From Pseudomonas sp. DC1.2 (lineage in GTDB: Bacteria; Pseudomonadota; Gammaproteobacteria; Pseudomonadales; Pseudomonadaceae), in assembly GCF_034351645.1 (NCBI RefSeq), contig NZ_CP133782.1, positions 5,734,001 to 5,798,000 of the forward strand: a DNA stretch of 64,000 nucleotides, read 5' to 3'. This document shows positions 1 to 7,156 of the stretch, piece by piece. Within the stretch, counting starts at the first letter, position 1, and every line of letters starts with the position of its first letter. Made by a program: the position numbers and the translations under genes. A model generated the notes under the pieces. It saw nothing but the letters and a program-made list of their open reading frames with translations. It was not told the origin of the DNA and made no database searches.

Positions 1-599
1 GGGGTCCAGCCGAGGAATGTTACGAATTTCTGTTTTTTCACTGCGCGAGATACTTCCGCCAGCATCGCCTGCTCGCTGGACTCAATCAGCTTCCACTGTC
101 CAAGCTCGAAATCGTTCTTCTTGATGATGTCTTGCAGCGAGATATTGGCCGGGGCGCCGGAACCGATGCCGTAGATTTTCTTGTCAAACTTGTCGGCAAA
201 CTTGTTCAGGTCGGCAAAGTTATGCACACCCGCATCCCATACGTAATCCGGGACCGCCAGCGTGAATTCGGTGCCGTCGAGGTTTTTCGCCAGTTGCGTC
301 ACATCGCCAGTGGCCACGAACTTGTCGTAGAAGCCCTGTTGCGCGGGCATCCAGTTACCCAAAAATACATCGACCTGGCCATCCTTCAGGCCGCCGAAGG
401 TGATCGGCACCGCGAGGGTGTCGACTTTGGCCTTGTAGCCCATGCCGTCCAGCAGAAAACCGGTGATGGCATTGGTGGCGGCGATGTCGCTCCAGCCCGG
501 GTCGGCCATCTTTACCGTGTCGCAGCTCTGATCGGCATACGCCGAAGCACTGCCCAGCGCCAGCAGGCCGATGGTCAGTACTGTGGATAACCTTTGCAT
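1..599 (-). CDS. choX: Choline/betaine ABC transporter substrate-binding protein, partial (C-terminus outside window)
   Basis: This is the first 199 codons of a periplasmic binding protein; the rest lies beyond the left edge. Translation begins MQRLSTVLTIGLLALGSA, a signal peptide ending near AYA, followed by a mature domain of the OpuAC/ProX/ChoX type (segments DPGWSDIAATNAI and VFLGNWMPAQQGFYDKF fit a quaternary-amine binding lobe). Its role would be to deliver choline, betaine or choline released from choline sulfate to an inner-membrane ABC permease. The start has a strong AAGGGGAAG ribosome site. It lies 16 bases after betC on the same strand, so the two are probably one operon. Transporter family is confident; exact ligand is inferred from the betC neighbour. 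Confidence 0.85.
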   Translation of the reverse strand, partial: MQRLSTVLTIGLLALGSASAYADQSCDTVKMADPGWSDIAATNAITGFLLDGMGYKAKVDTLAVPITFGGLKDGQVDVFLGNWMPAQQGFYDKFVATGDVTQLAKNLDGTEFTLAVPDYVWDAGVHNFADLNKFADKFDKKIYGIGSGAPANISLQDIIKKNDFELGQWKLIESSEQAMLAEVSRAVKKQKFVTFLGWT

Positions 600-615
600 G
601 GACTTCCCCTTCACA

Positions 616-2130
616 TTATTGGTTTTGGCAGGGTTGTGGATAACGTGCTTTGCGCTCCAGGTCATCGAGGTCGATGTGGTTGCGCATGTACTGCTGACTG
701 GCATCCACCAGCGGCTGGTGATCCCAGCTCTTCAGTTTGCCAACGGTTAAAGCCTGTGCGACGAATCGCCGACGCCGTTGGCTGGCGAGAACCTGTTGGT
801 GAATCGCCGGGATGTTCCATTTGGCACGGGCCTCGAGGATAAAATCCTCGAAAAGCGCCTGATGTTGCAGCGATTGACTAAGTTCTTCCTGCTCGCGTGG
901 GTCGTTGTGCAAGTCGAAGAGTAGGCATGGGTCATCTTCGCTGTAGATAAATTTATAGGCGCCGCGGCGAATCATCATCAGCGGGCTGATGGTGCCTTCG
1001 GCCATGTATTCGCCAAACACCTCGTCGTGACCGCCCTGGCCTTGCAGGTGTGGCACCAGCGACCGGCCATCCAGCGGCAGGCCCGGCTCCAGTGAGCCAC
1101 CGGCCAGTTCGACGAAGGTCGGCAGCAGGTCCGCCGTGGAAACGGCAGCGCTGACCCGCCCCGCCTCGAACTGCCCCGGCGCACTGATCAACAGCGGGAC
1201 GCGGGCAGCCATTTCAAACCAGTGCATTTTGTACCAGAGCCCACGCTCGCCGAGCATGTCGCCGTGATCACCTGAGAACACAATAATGGTCTGATCAATC
1301 AACCCGGTTTCTTCGAGTGTTTGCAGGAGTTTGCCGACGTTGCTATCGATATAGCTGCACGCACCGAAATACGCCCGACGCGCGTCGCGAATCTTATCCA
1401 CAGGCAGCGGCTTGTTCCACAGGTCGTAAACCTTGAGCAAACGCTGGGAGTGCGGATCGAGTTCGGCCTGTGCCGGGGTGTCCGGCAACGGGATGTCGGC
1501 GTCGTCGTATAAATCCCAAAAGGCCTTGGGAATGGTGTACGGGTCGTGTGGGTGGGTCATCGACACCGTCAGGCAGAACGGTTGGTCACCGTCCTGGCGG
1601 ATGTGATCGAACAAGTACTGCTGCGCCTTGAACACCACCTCTTCGTCGAAATCCAGTTGGTTGGTGCGTACACACGGCCCCGCTTGCAGAACCGAGGACA
1701 TGTTGTGGTACCAGCTCGGCCGCACGTTGGGTTCGTCCCAGTTCACGGACCAGCCGTAGTCGGCTGGGTAAATGTCGCTGGTCAGGCGTTCTTCATAGCC
1801 GTGGAGCTGGTCTGGGCCGCAAAAGTGCATTTTGCCGGACAACGCGGTGCGGTAGCCCAGGCGTCGCAGGTAGTGGGCGTAAGTCGGTACGTCGGCGGGA
1901 AAGTCGGCGGCGTTGTCGTAGGCGCCGATTTTGCTCGGCAGTTGACCACTGACCAACGTGAAACGTGACGGCGCGCAGAGTGGGCTGTTGCAGTAAGCGG
2001 CGTCGAACACCACGCCTTGCGCGGCGAGGCGGCTGATATTCGGCAGTTTGATGGGCGATGGACCGTACATCGGCAACATGGGCGCGGCCATCTGATCGGC
2101 CATGATGAAAAGAATATTTTTGCGCTTCAT
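616..2130 (-). CDS. betC: Choline-sulfatase
   Basis: This type I sulfatase hydrolyses choline-O-sulfate to choline and sulfate in the cytoplasm, feeding glycine-betaine synthesis. The sequence has the sulfatase signature C-A-P-S-R at residues 52-56 (the cysteine becomes formylglycine), the N-terminal metal-site segment NILFIMADQ, and SGDHGDMLGE in the C-terminal half. The C-terminal tail (RRRFVAQAL, KSWDHQP) is typical of BetC. Length of 504 aa is normal. I chose the ATG at 2130 because MKRKNILFIM is the conserved beginning; an ATG six codons upstream (2148) is also open. It is divergent from the LysR gene and is followed closely by choX, which supports a choline-sulfate uptake and use operon. 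Confidence 0.93.
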   Translation of the reverse strand: MKRKNILFIMADQMAAPMLPMYGPSPIKLPNISRLAAQGVVFDAAYCNSPLCAPSRFTLVSGQLPSKIGAYDNAADFPADVPTYAHYLRRLGYRTALSGKMHFCGPDQLHGYEERLTSDIYPADYGWSVNWDEPNVRPSWYHNMSSVLQAGPCVRTNQLDFDEEVVFKAQQYLFDHIRQDGDQPFCLTVSMTHPHDPYTIPKAFWDLYDDADIPLPDTPAQAELDPHSQRLLKVYDLWNKPLPVDKIRDARRAYFGACSYIDSNVGKLLQTLEETGLIDQTIIVFSGDHGDMLGERGLWYKMHWFEMAARVPLLISAPGQFEAGRVSAAVSTADLLPTFVELAGGSLEPGLPLDGRSLVPHLQGQGGHDEVFGEYMAEGTISPLMMIRRGAYKFIYSEDDPCLLFDLHNDPREQEELSQSLQHQALFEDFILEARAKWNIPAIHQQVLASQRRRRFVAQALTVGKLKSWDHQPLVDASQQYMRNHIDLDDLERKARYPQPCQNQ

Positions 2131-2244
2131 GGGATCGCGGCATTCCATAGTGGATATTTATGCGAGAGTGCTGTGATCGAGCATGTAACCCACGACTTTT
2201 GCGGTAAAGCCCTCGCACGGCAATGACTAGGATAAGCACAGCTT
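2131..2244. promoter_or_regulatory. Divergent promoter region betC / LysR regulator
   Basis: The 114 bases between the divergent betC and LysR genes must hold both promoters. LysR-type regulators commonly sit opposite the operon they control and bind between the two. I could not assign clear -35/-10 boxes with confidence. The most obvious element is the palindrome listed separately at 2232-2246. Confidence 0.5.
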
Positions 2245-2246
2245 AT
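2232..2246. promoter_or_regulatory. Palindromic T-N11-A box overlapping the LysR gene start
   Basis: ATAAGC-ACA-GCTTAT is a perfect 6-bp inverted repeat with a 3-base centre. It also fits the T-N11-A core expected of LysR-type binding sites. It covers part of the AGGA ribosome site and the first bases of the ATG at 2245, so a bound regulator could repress its own gene. The match is seen in sequence; the role is inferred. Confidence 0.5.
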
Positions 2247-3195
2247 GTTTGAAGCCCTTGGTGATGTGTCCCTCGACCTGCTGCGTGCCTTCGAAGCGGC
2301 GGCACGTCATCACAGCTTCACCGCGGCGGCGGTGGAATTGGGCACCACGCAGCCGGCTATTAGCCAGCAGATCAAACGGTTGGAAGAGCAGCTCGGTACG
2401 CGGTTGTTTGACCGGATTTATCGCGGTATCGAATTAACCGAGCCAGGCACGATACTGTTCGAGCAAGTTCAGCTCGGTTTGCAGAATATCGACGCAGGAT
2501 TAACCGCGATAAGCGCACAACAGCAGCATGAGGTGTTGCAGGTTGCCACCGATTTCGCCTTTGCCGCGTACTGGTTGATGCCGCGCCTGCACCGCTTTCA
2601 TCAAGCCAACCCTCAAGTCGATGTCAGCCTCGTCACCAATGAGCGCAACCACAACATGTTGCGCACCGATATCGACGTCGCCATTTTGTTCGGCGATGGT
2701 CGCTTCAAGCAGGGCGAAAGCCACTGGCTCTTCAGCGAGGAAGTGTTCCCTGTTTGCAGCCCGCTGTTGGTGAAGGACCGCGCCCTGCCTTTGCCGGCGC
2801 AATCGCTGCTGGCGTTGCCATTGCTGCACCTGCGCGGCGAAAACAGCAGCAACTGGTTTGACTGGAGTGGCGTATTTCGCGAGTTGGGCATTGCGTCCGC
2901 GCCGGCGCCGGGGCAGCTGCGCTTTGATAACTACACCTTGCTAATACAGGCAGCGATTGGCGGCCAAGGCGTGGCCATCGGTTGGCGCCACCTTGTGGAT
3001 AACTTGCTGACCCAGGGTCTGCTGTGTCGCCCCATCGCTGAAACTGTGCTCTCGCGACTTGGCTATTACGTGGTTTTGCCCCAGCGCAAACGGCGCTCAG
3101 TGTTGATTCAGCAGTTTGTGCAATGGTTGATGGCCGAGCAGGCCAGCAGCGCGCAATCACTGAGCGGGCTCGCGCTTCCTTCTATCGCGGTATAG
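2245..3195 (+). CDS. LysR-family regulator of choline sulfate utilisation
   Basis: A 316-aa LysR-type transcription factor. The N-terminal winged helix-turn-helix is clear (SLDLLRAFEAAARHHSFTAA, then TTQPAISQQIKRLEEQLG and the wing RLFDRIYRG), followed by a periplasmic-binding-like effector domain from about residue 90. It resembles the regulators associated with choline-sulfatase genes and is divergent from betC, so choline, choline sulfate or betaine is the likely inducer. The start has AGGA seven bases upstream. Its 3' end overlaps the convergent gene at 3182 by 14 bases. Specific ligand is inferred. Confidence 0.88.
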   Translation: MFEALGDVSLDLLRAFEAAARHHSFTAAAVELGTTQPAISQQIKRLEEQLGTRLFDRIYRGIELTEPGTILFEQVQLGLQNIDAGLTAISAQQQHEVLQVATDFAFAAYWLMPRLHRFHQANPQVDVSLVTNERNHNMLRTDIDVAILFGDGRFKQGESHWLFSEEVFPVCSPLLVKDRALPLPAQSLLALPLLHLRGENSSNWFDWSGVFRELGIASAPAPGQLRFDNYTLLIQAAIGGQGVAIGWRHLVDNLLTQGLLCRPIAETVLSRLGYYVVLPQRKRRSVLIQQFVQWLMAEQASSAQSLSGLALPSIAV

Positions 3196-3853
3196 GGTCG
3201 GCTGCGATGAAGTTCACGTGTTGACCGACGTGGAGATTGAGGCGCAGCTCATCGACAATCCCCACGGCCACCCGGTTCAGGCGCTCCAACGGTTCTGCCA
3301 GGCCTGCTTCCTGGCGGCTGCTGACCCGGCTGAAATGCTCAAGGGTCAGCCCGCCGATTGCGCGGGGCGTATTCACCAGCGTCCATTGCAAGCGACTGCT
3401 GCGCAGGGCATCGAGGATTTCTTCAGCGGCGCAGGATTGCAGGCGGTTTTCCAGTTGAAGCTGGTCCAGACCGACGAAATCGCCCACCAGGAACAAGCGA
3501 CGGACGCCGACAGCGTCCATGCCGGCGATCAGTGAGTCGACGGCCAGCACCTGTTCGACCGGTCCCGGTAAGGTGGTTTTTTCAATGTACTCGCTGTTCA
3601 TCGGCAATCCCGGTGCGTCGAGCAAGACAATTACCGCCGAGGCGCCGGCGACGCTCTGCTTCACTCGCTCGGCACTGAACACGTCACCGCTCTTGGTGCG
3701 CAAGCCCGGACGTGGCGCGAGCGCGGTCAGATCATCCAGAATGGCGATCACTTCATGTTGGCGCCTTAGCATTTCAGCCATCAGCGCGCTGCCCAGGCTA
3801 CTCATGGCACCATAAAGCACCACTTTTACTACCGGGTTTTCGGCATCTTTCAT
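3182..3853 (-). CDS. NAD(P)-binding Rossmann-fold protein (atypical SDR / NmrA-like)
   Basis: This 223-aa protein starts with a beta strand and a glycine-containing turn, KVVLYGAMSSLGSALMAEML, typical of NAD(P)-binding folds of the NmrA or atypical short-chain dehydrogenase type. Further strands (HEVIAILDD, SAVIVLLDAPG, RRLFLVGDF, QWTLVNTP) follow at the spacing expected for such a fold. No Tyr-x-x-x-Lys catalytic pair stands out, so it may be a sensor or an epimerase-like protein rather than a classic dehydrogenase. I chose the ATG at 3853 since the Rossmann strand begins just after it; the open frame extends 32 codons further without homology-like sequence. Substrate is unknown. Confidence 0.7.
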   Translation of the reverse strand: MKDAENPVVKVVLYGAMSSLGSALMAEMLRRQHEVIAILDDLTALAPRPGLRTKSGDVFSAERVKQSVAGASAVIVLLDAPGLPMNSEYIEKTTLPGPVEQVLAVDSLIAGMDAVGVRRLFLVGDFVGLDQLQLENRLQSCAAEEILDALRSSRLQWTLVNTPRAIGGLTLEHFSRVSSRQEAGLAEPLERLNRVAVGIVDELRLNLHVGQHVNFIAADPIPR

Positions 3854-3935
3854 CGCTGAGTTCCCGTTTTTCCACAGATATGACGTGTGACCTGTGGGCA
3901 ACGGCGAGGGTTCGACCGGGTTTAGGGAGACTGCC

Positions 3936-4262
3936 ATGCAACGCATCAAGGGCTACCACGCCCATGTCTATTTCGACGCCACGACCATCGATCAGGCGCG
4001 GGCTTTGTGTGAACAGGCCGCGCAATTGTTTCCGTTGAAGAAGGGGCGCATGCATGAACGCCCGGTCGGACCGCATCCGGACTGGAGCTGCCAGTTGGAT
4101 TTCGTTGCGCAATACATCGGCGTAGTGCTGCCGTGGCTGGCGCTCAACCGTAAAGGTTTGGTGGTGTTTCTGCACCCGGACACGGGCAACGATTTGCTCG
4201 ACCACACCGAATACGCAATCTGGATGGGTGCTGTTCGTCCACTGGATTTGTCTGTTTTTTGA
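3936..4262 (+). CDS. DOPA 4,5-dioxygenase family protein
   Basis: A 108-aa protein beginning MQRIKGYHAHVYFDA. The paired histidines near the N-terminus (YHAHVYFD), the middle HPDWSCQLDF and the later FLHPDTGND and DHTEYAIWMG match the small DOPA 4,5-dioxygenase family, whose plant and fungal members open the catechol ring of DOPA in betalain synthesis. In bacteria the real substrate is usually unknown. The ATG at 3936 has a good TAGGGAG ribosome site; an upstream ATG at 3894 lacks one. It is divergent from the Rossmann gene with about 80 bases between. Family is confident, physiological role is not. Confidence 0.85.
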   Translation: MQRIKGYHAHVYFDATTIDQARALCEQAAQLFPLKKGRMHERPVGPHPDWSCQLDFVAQYIGVVLPWLALNRKGLVVFLHPDTGNDLLDHTEYAIWMGAVRPLDLSVF

Positions 4263-4308
4263 TCAGGTCTGTGTGTTGCCGTCCGACGACCGGTGGCACA
4301 TGCGGTCA

Positions 4309-4341
4309 AACCTTTCACCATCGAAAGCTGGCTGAAAGGTT
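4309..4341 (+). other. Hairpin in the citM upstream region
   Basis: A 9-bp perfect stem, AACCTTTCA pairing with TGAAAGGTT around a 15-base loop, lies between the DOPA-dioxygenase-like gene and citM. It is not followed by a T run, so it is not a normal intrinsic terminator. A smaller stem (ACCGG/CCGGT, 4365-4381) follows. They may be part of the citM leader or an operator. Confidence 0.45.
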
Positions 4342-4419
4342 CCACGATTAGGATCGCCTCCCCTACCGGCAAAAGACCGGTTAGCCACGCCTGTGTTTTA
4401 TCGCTGGCGCGGCTCAATT

Positions 4420-4430
4420 AACAACAACAA
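4420..4430 (+). promoter_or_regulatory. Crc/Hfq-type A-rich motif in the citM leader
   Basis: AACAACAACAA matches the A-N-N repeat (AAnAAnAA) that Hfq with Crc binds on Pseudomonas mRNAs to block translation during catabolite repression. It lies one base before a GGTGA ribosome site for the small ORF at 4443 and about 130 bases before citM. A citrate transporter is a plausible Crc target. Motif seen; regulation inferred. Confidence 0.6.
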
Positions 4431-4442
4431 TGGTGATTTGCG

Positions 4443-4511
4443 ATGTCCTTTACTCCCCGCCCTTTCGCTGCAACTCCGCCCGTAAGCCTCGTGCTTCTCG
4501 TTCTGCGCTAA
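4443..4511 (+). CDS. Possible 22-aa leader peptide upstream of citM
   Basis: An ATG preceded by GGTGA at the right distance opens a 22-codon frame (MSFTPRPFAATPPVSLVLLVLR) that stops 49 bases before citM. It is proline-rich, with 5 Pro or Pro-adjacent codons in the first 14. Its start sits directly after the A-rich Crc/Hfq motif, so translation of this ORF could be the step that is repressed. No homologue is known to me; it could also be chance. Confidence 0.35.
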   Translation: MSFTPRPFAATPPVSLVLLVLR

Positions 4512-4560
4512 CCCACCCGGTTCGCCCATTCCCTAGCCGCGCTACGCCTGGAGTTTTCTC

Positions 4561-5868
4561 ATGCTGACTTTCCTTGGCTTTGCCATGGTCATCACGTTCA
4601 TGTTCCTGATCATGACCAAGCGCCTTTCCGCGCTGATCGCCCTGATCATCATTCCGATTGTCTTCGCCCTGTTTGGCGGTTTTGCGCCGAAGATCGGCCC
4701 GATGATGCTCGAAGGCATCACCAAGCTGGCGCCGACCGGCGTGATGCTGATGTTTGCCATTCTCTACTTCGCCCTGATGATCGACTCCGGGCTGTTCGAC
4801 CCGGCCGTGCGCAAGATCCTCAAACTGGTTAAAGGCGACCCGTTGAAAGTGTCGGTCGGCACCGCCGTACTGGCGCTCGTCGTGTCCCTGGACGGTGACG
4901 GCGCGACCACGTACATGATCTGCGTGGCCGCCATGCTGCCGCTCTACAGCCGCATCGGAATGAGCCCGCGGATCATGGCCGGCCTGATCATCCTCGCTGG
5001 TGGCGTGATGAACATGACCCCTTGGGGCGGGCCGACCGCCCGTGCGGCCAGCGCGCTGCATGTGGACCCTTCGGATATCTTCGTGCCGATGATCCCTGCG
5101 ATGCTGGCCGGTGTGGTGGCGATCCTGGCGATTGCCTACTTCTACGGTAAACGCGAGCGCGCTCGCTTGGGTGAATTACACCTGGCGGGCGACGACTCCG
5201 ACCACAGTGAAATCAGCGTTTCCCAGTACCCGGATGCGCGTCGTCCGAAGCTGATCTGGTTCAACGGTTTGCTGACCCTGGCGCTGATGTGCGCCCTGAT
5301 CGCTGGGTTGTTACCGCTGCCCGTGCTGTTCATGGTGGCGTTCAGTATCGCCATGATCGTCAACTATCCTTGCCTGCAACAGCAGAAGGACCGCGTCGCG
5401 GCGCACGCCGGTAGCGTGTTGTCGGTGGTCGGCCTGATCTTCGCCGCCGGTATCTTCACCGGCATTCTGACCGGCACCGGCATGGTCGATGCCATGTCCA
5501 AAAGCTTGCTGGCGGTGATTCCGGACTTCCTCGGCCCTTACCTGGCGGTGATTACCGCGCTGGTAAGCATGCCGTTCACGTTCTTTATGTCGAACGACGC
5601 GTTCTATTACGGTGTGCTGCCGGTACTCGCCGAAGCGGCCAGCCATTACGGCATCACCGCCGTAGAAATGGCGCGTGCCTCGATCGTCGGTCAGCCCGTC
5701 CATTTGCTGAGCCCGTTGGTGCCATCGACTTACCTGTTGGTGGCCCTGGCCGGCATTGAATTTGGTGATCATCAGCGCTTTACCCTGAAATGGGCGGTGC
5801 TGGTGTGCCTTTGCATACTGGTTGCAGCATTGCTGATGGGGATTTTTCCGCTGTTCAGCACTCTATAA
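4561..5868 (+). CDS. citM: CitM-type citrate (metal-citrate):proton symporter
   Basis: A 435-aa inner-membrane transporter of the CitMHS family, which carries citrate complexed with Mg or Ca together with protons. About 11-12 hydrophobic segments are visible, starting at MLTFLGFAMVITFMFLIM. Family-type segments include SLDGDGATTYMICVAAMLPLY, the loop NMTPWGGPTARAASAL and the C-terminal half FFMSNDAFYYGVLPVLAE and GQPVHLLSPLVPSTYLL. Length is normal for the family. A CTGGAG ribosome site precedes the ATG. No two-component citrate sensor is adjacent. The long leader with an A-rich motif and small ORF suggests post-transcriptional control by carbon status. Confidence 0.92.
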   Translation: MLTFLGFAMVITFMFLIMTKRLSALIALIIIPIVFALFGGFAPKIGPMMLEGITKLAPTGVMLMFAILYFALMIDSGLFDPAVRKILKLVKGDPLKVSVGTAVLALVVSLDGDGATTYMICVAAMLPLYSRIGMSPRIMAGLIILAGGVMNMTPWGGPTARAASALHVDPSDIFVPMIPAMLAGVVAILAIAYFYGKRERARLGELHLAGDDSDHSEISVSQYPDARRPKLIWFNGLLTLALMCALIAGLLPLPVLFMVAFSIAMIVNYPCLQQQKDRVAAHAGSVLSVVGLIFAAGIFTGILTGTGMVDAMSKSLLAVIPDFLGPYLAVITALVSMPFTFFMSNDAFYYGVLPVLAEAASHYGITAVEMARASIVGQPVHLLSPLVPSTYLLVALAGIEFGDHQRFTLKWAVLVCLCILVAALLMGIFPLFSTL

Positions 5869-5952
5869 GCCAAGACTCACCATGACGGGGCTGTGCTTCG
5901 TGTCCTGAAGCCTGGCCCCAGCATGGTTTAACACCTACACAAAGGAATACAC

Positions 5953-6720
5953 ATGGAATGGCTGACCAACCCTGAAATCTGGGTTGCCTTCTTCACCCTG
6001 ACCGCCCTGGAAATCGTCTTGGGCATCGACAACATCATCATGATTTCGATCCTGGTCAGCCGCATGCCCAAGCACATGCAGGCGCGCACCCGGATCTTCG
6101 GCCTGGCGCTGGCCATGATCACGCGGATTCTGTTGCTGCTGTCGATCACGTGGGTCATGCGCCTGACGGCCGACCTGTTCGTGGTGTTCGGCCAGGGTAT
6201 TTCCGGGCGCGACCTGATCCTGTTTTTCGGTGGTCTGTTCCTGCTGTGGAAGAGCTCTCAAGAGATGTACCACGCACTTGAAGGCGAAGATGAGAGCAAT
6301 GAGGAGCCGGGGGGCAAGGGCGGCAAGTTTCTTTACACCATCATCCAGATTGCGATCATTGACATCGTGTTCTCGCTGGACTCGGTGATCACCGCCGTAG
6401 GTATGGTTTCCCACGTGCCGGTGATGGTGGCGGCGATCATCGTCGCGGTGCTGGTGATGATGTTGGCGGCTGGAAAAATCAGCGAGTTCATCGACAAGCA
6501 CCCGTCGCTGAAGATGCTCGCCCTGGCCTTCCTGTTAGTGGTCGGGACCGTGTTGATTGCTGAAGCGTTTGGCGTACACGTGCCCAAAGGCTACGTCTAC
6601 TTCGCCATGGCGTTCTCGCTGGCGGTGGAAGCGATCAACATCAAGTTGCGCACCGCGATCGCGAAAAAGAAGAAACAACAGGACCCGGTGAAACTGCGCA
6701 AGGACATTCCGGGGCAGTGA
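5953..6720 (+). CDS. TerC-family integral membrane protein
   Basis: A 255-aa protein of the TerC family (PF03741), linked to tellurite resistance and, more recently, to manganese or metal export and metalation of secreted proteins. The diagnostic acidic membrane motifs are present: LEIVLGIDNIIMI near residue 20 and IDIVFSLDSVITAVG near residue 140, whose aspartates are thought to bind metal. Seven or so membrane segments are visible, with a charged loop (EGEDESNEEPGGKGGK) between the third and fourth. AAAGGA precedes the ATG. The 84-base gap after citM contains a GGGGC/GCCCC pairing but no T run, so it may or may not be a separate unit. I saw no yybP-ykoY riboswitch features. Confidence 0.88.
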   Translation: MEWLTNPEIWVAFFTLTALEIVLGIDNIIMISILVSRMPKHMQARTRIFGLALAMITRILLLLSITWVMRLTADLFVVFGQGISGRDLILFFGGLFLLWKSSQEMYHALEGEDESNEEPGGKGGKFLYTIIQIAIIDIVFSLDSVITAVGMVSHVPVMVAAIIVAVLVMMLAAGKISEFIDKHPSLKMLALAFLLVVGTVLIAEAFGVHVPKGYVYFAMAFSLAVEAINIKLRTAIAKKKKQQDPVKLRKDIPGQ

Positions 6721-7156
6721 CCCGCCTGTTTTTGCTCAGCCCAAGGGTATTGGACACCCGTCTCTAGCGATAGCGCAGGGTGATTCTCCCTCCGGTGGGT
6801 CGAGGTTATTCAGCACTCGGCTCGCCGCCCTTTCCCCGAGCATGATGATTGGCCGAATGCCGCTCCGTGGCAGGTCAATCAACGCTCATGTTGAAGGCAA
6901 TGCCGGCCTTGCGGGCCGGTGCGCTGGCACCCGAGGTGCGCTGTTCAAACCTTGGCGGGTTTGCATCTGGCTTTGATCCTCTTTCCCACTTCCGCATCAA
7001 GCTGTTTTTATGACAGTTTTGTTTCAGTCGGCGCTTTAGCTATGCGATGCTGGCGCGCAGGCCGTTAGCCAACTACAGCTTAAGTACAGAACGTAGAACG
7101 TCGCGCGGTATCGTCAACTTGCCCCTTTGGGGCGCTACCACCACAGGGGGCCCAGC
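6721..7156. other. 436-base intergenic region: possible gene remnant, GC hairpin and Pho box
   Basis: No complete gene is visible. Minus-strand positions about 6736-6892 can be read as a roughly 50-codon tail (ALIDLPRSG... GERAASRVLNNLD) ending in TGA. It looks like the C-terminal end of a LacI-type regulator but lacks the rest of a gene. A 6-bp GC hairpin (CCGGCC/GGCCGG) sits at 6903-6919. A Pho-box-like repeat lies at 7010-7027. Confidence 0.45.
7010..7027 (-). promoter_or_regulatory. Pho-box-like direct repeat before the Na/Pi symporter
   Basis: Read on the minus strand the sequence is CTGAAAC-AAAA-CTGTCAT: two 7-base half-sites separated by a 4-base A run, the format of the PhoB box (CTGTCAT, 4 bases, CTGTCAT). 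One half is exact, the other matches 4 of 7. A TATGCG -10-like hexamer starts 14 bases after the box on the plus strand. The orientation is opposite to the usual one relative to the gene, which lowers confidence. Confidence 0.5.

Noticed and set aside
4450..5061. Long antisense open frames over citM, coxA, metQ and other genes
   Set aside because: GC-rich Pseudomonas genes leave long open frames on the other strand. These translations are rich in His, Arg and Gln, with no family patterns.
5869..5952. yybP-ykoY manganese riboswitch or terminator upstream of terC
   Set aside because: Only a weak GGGGC/GCCCC pairing is present, without a T run and without the conserved riboswitch loop sequences. 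The leader is also too short.
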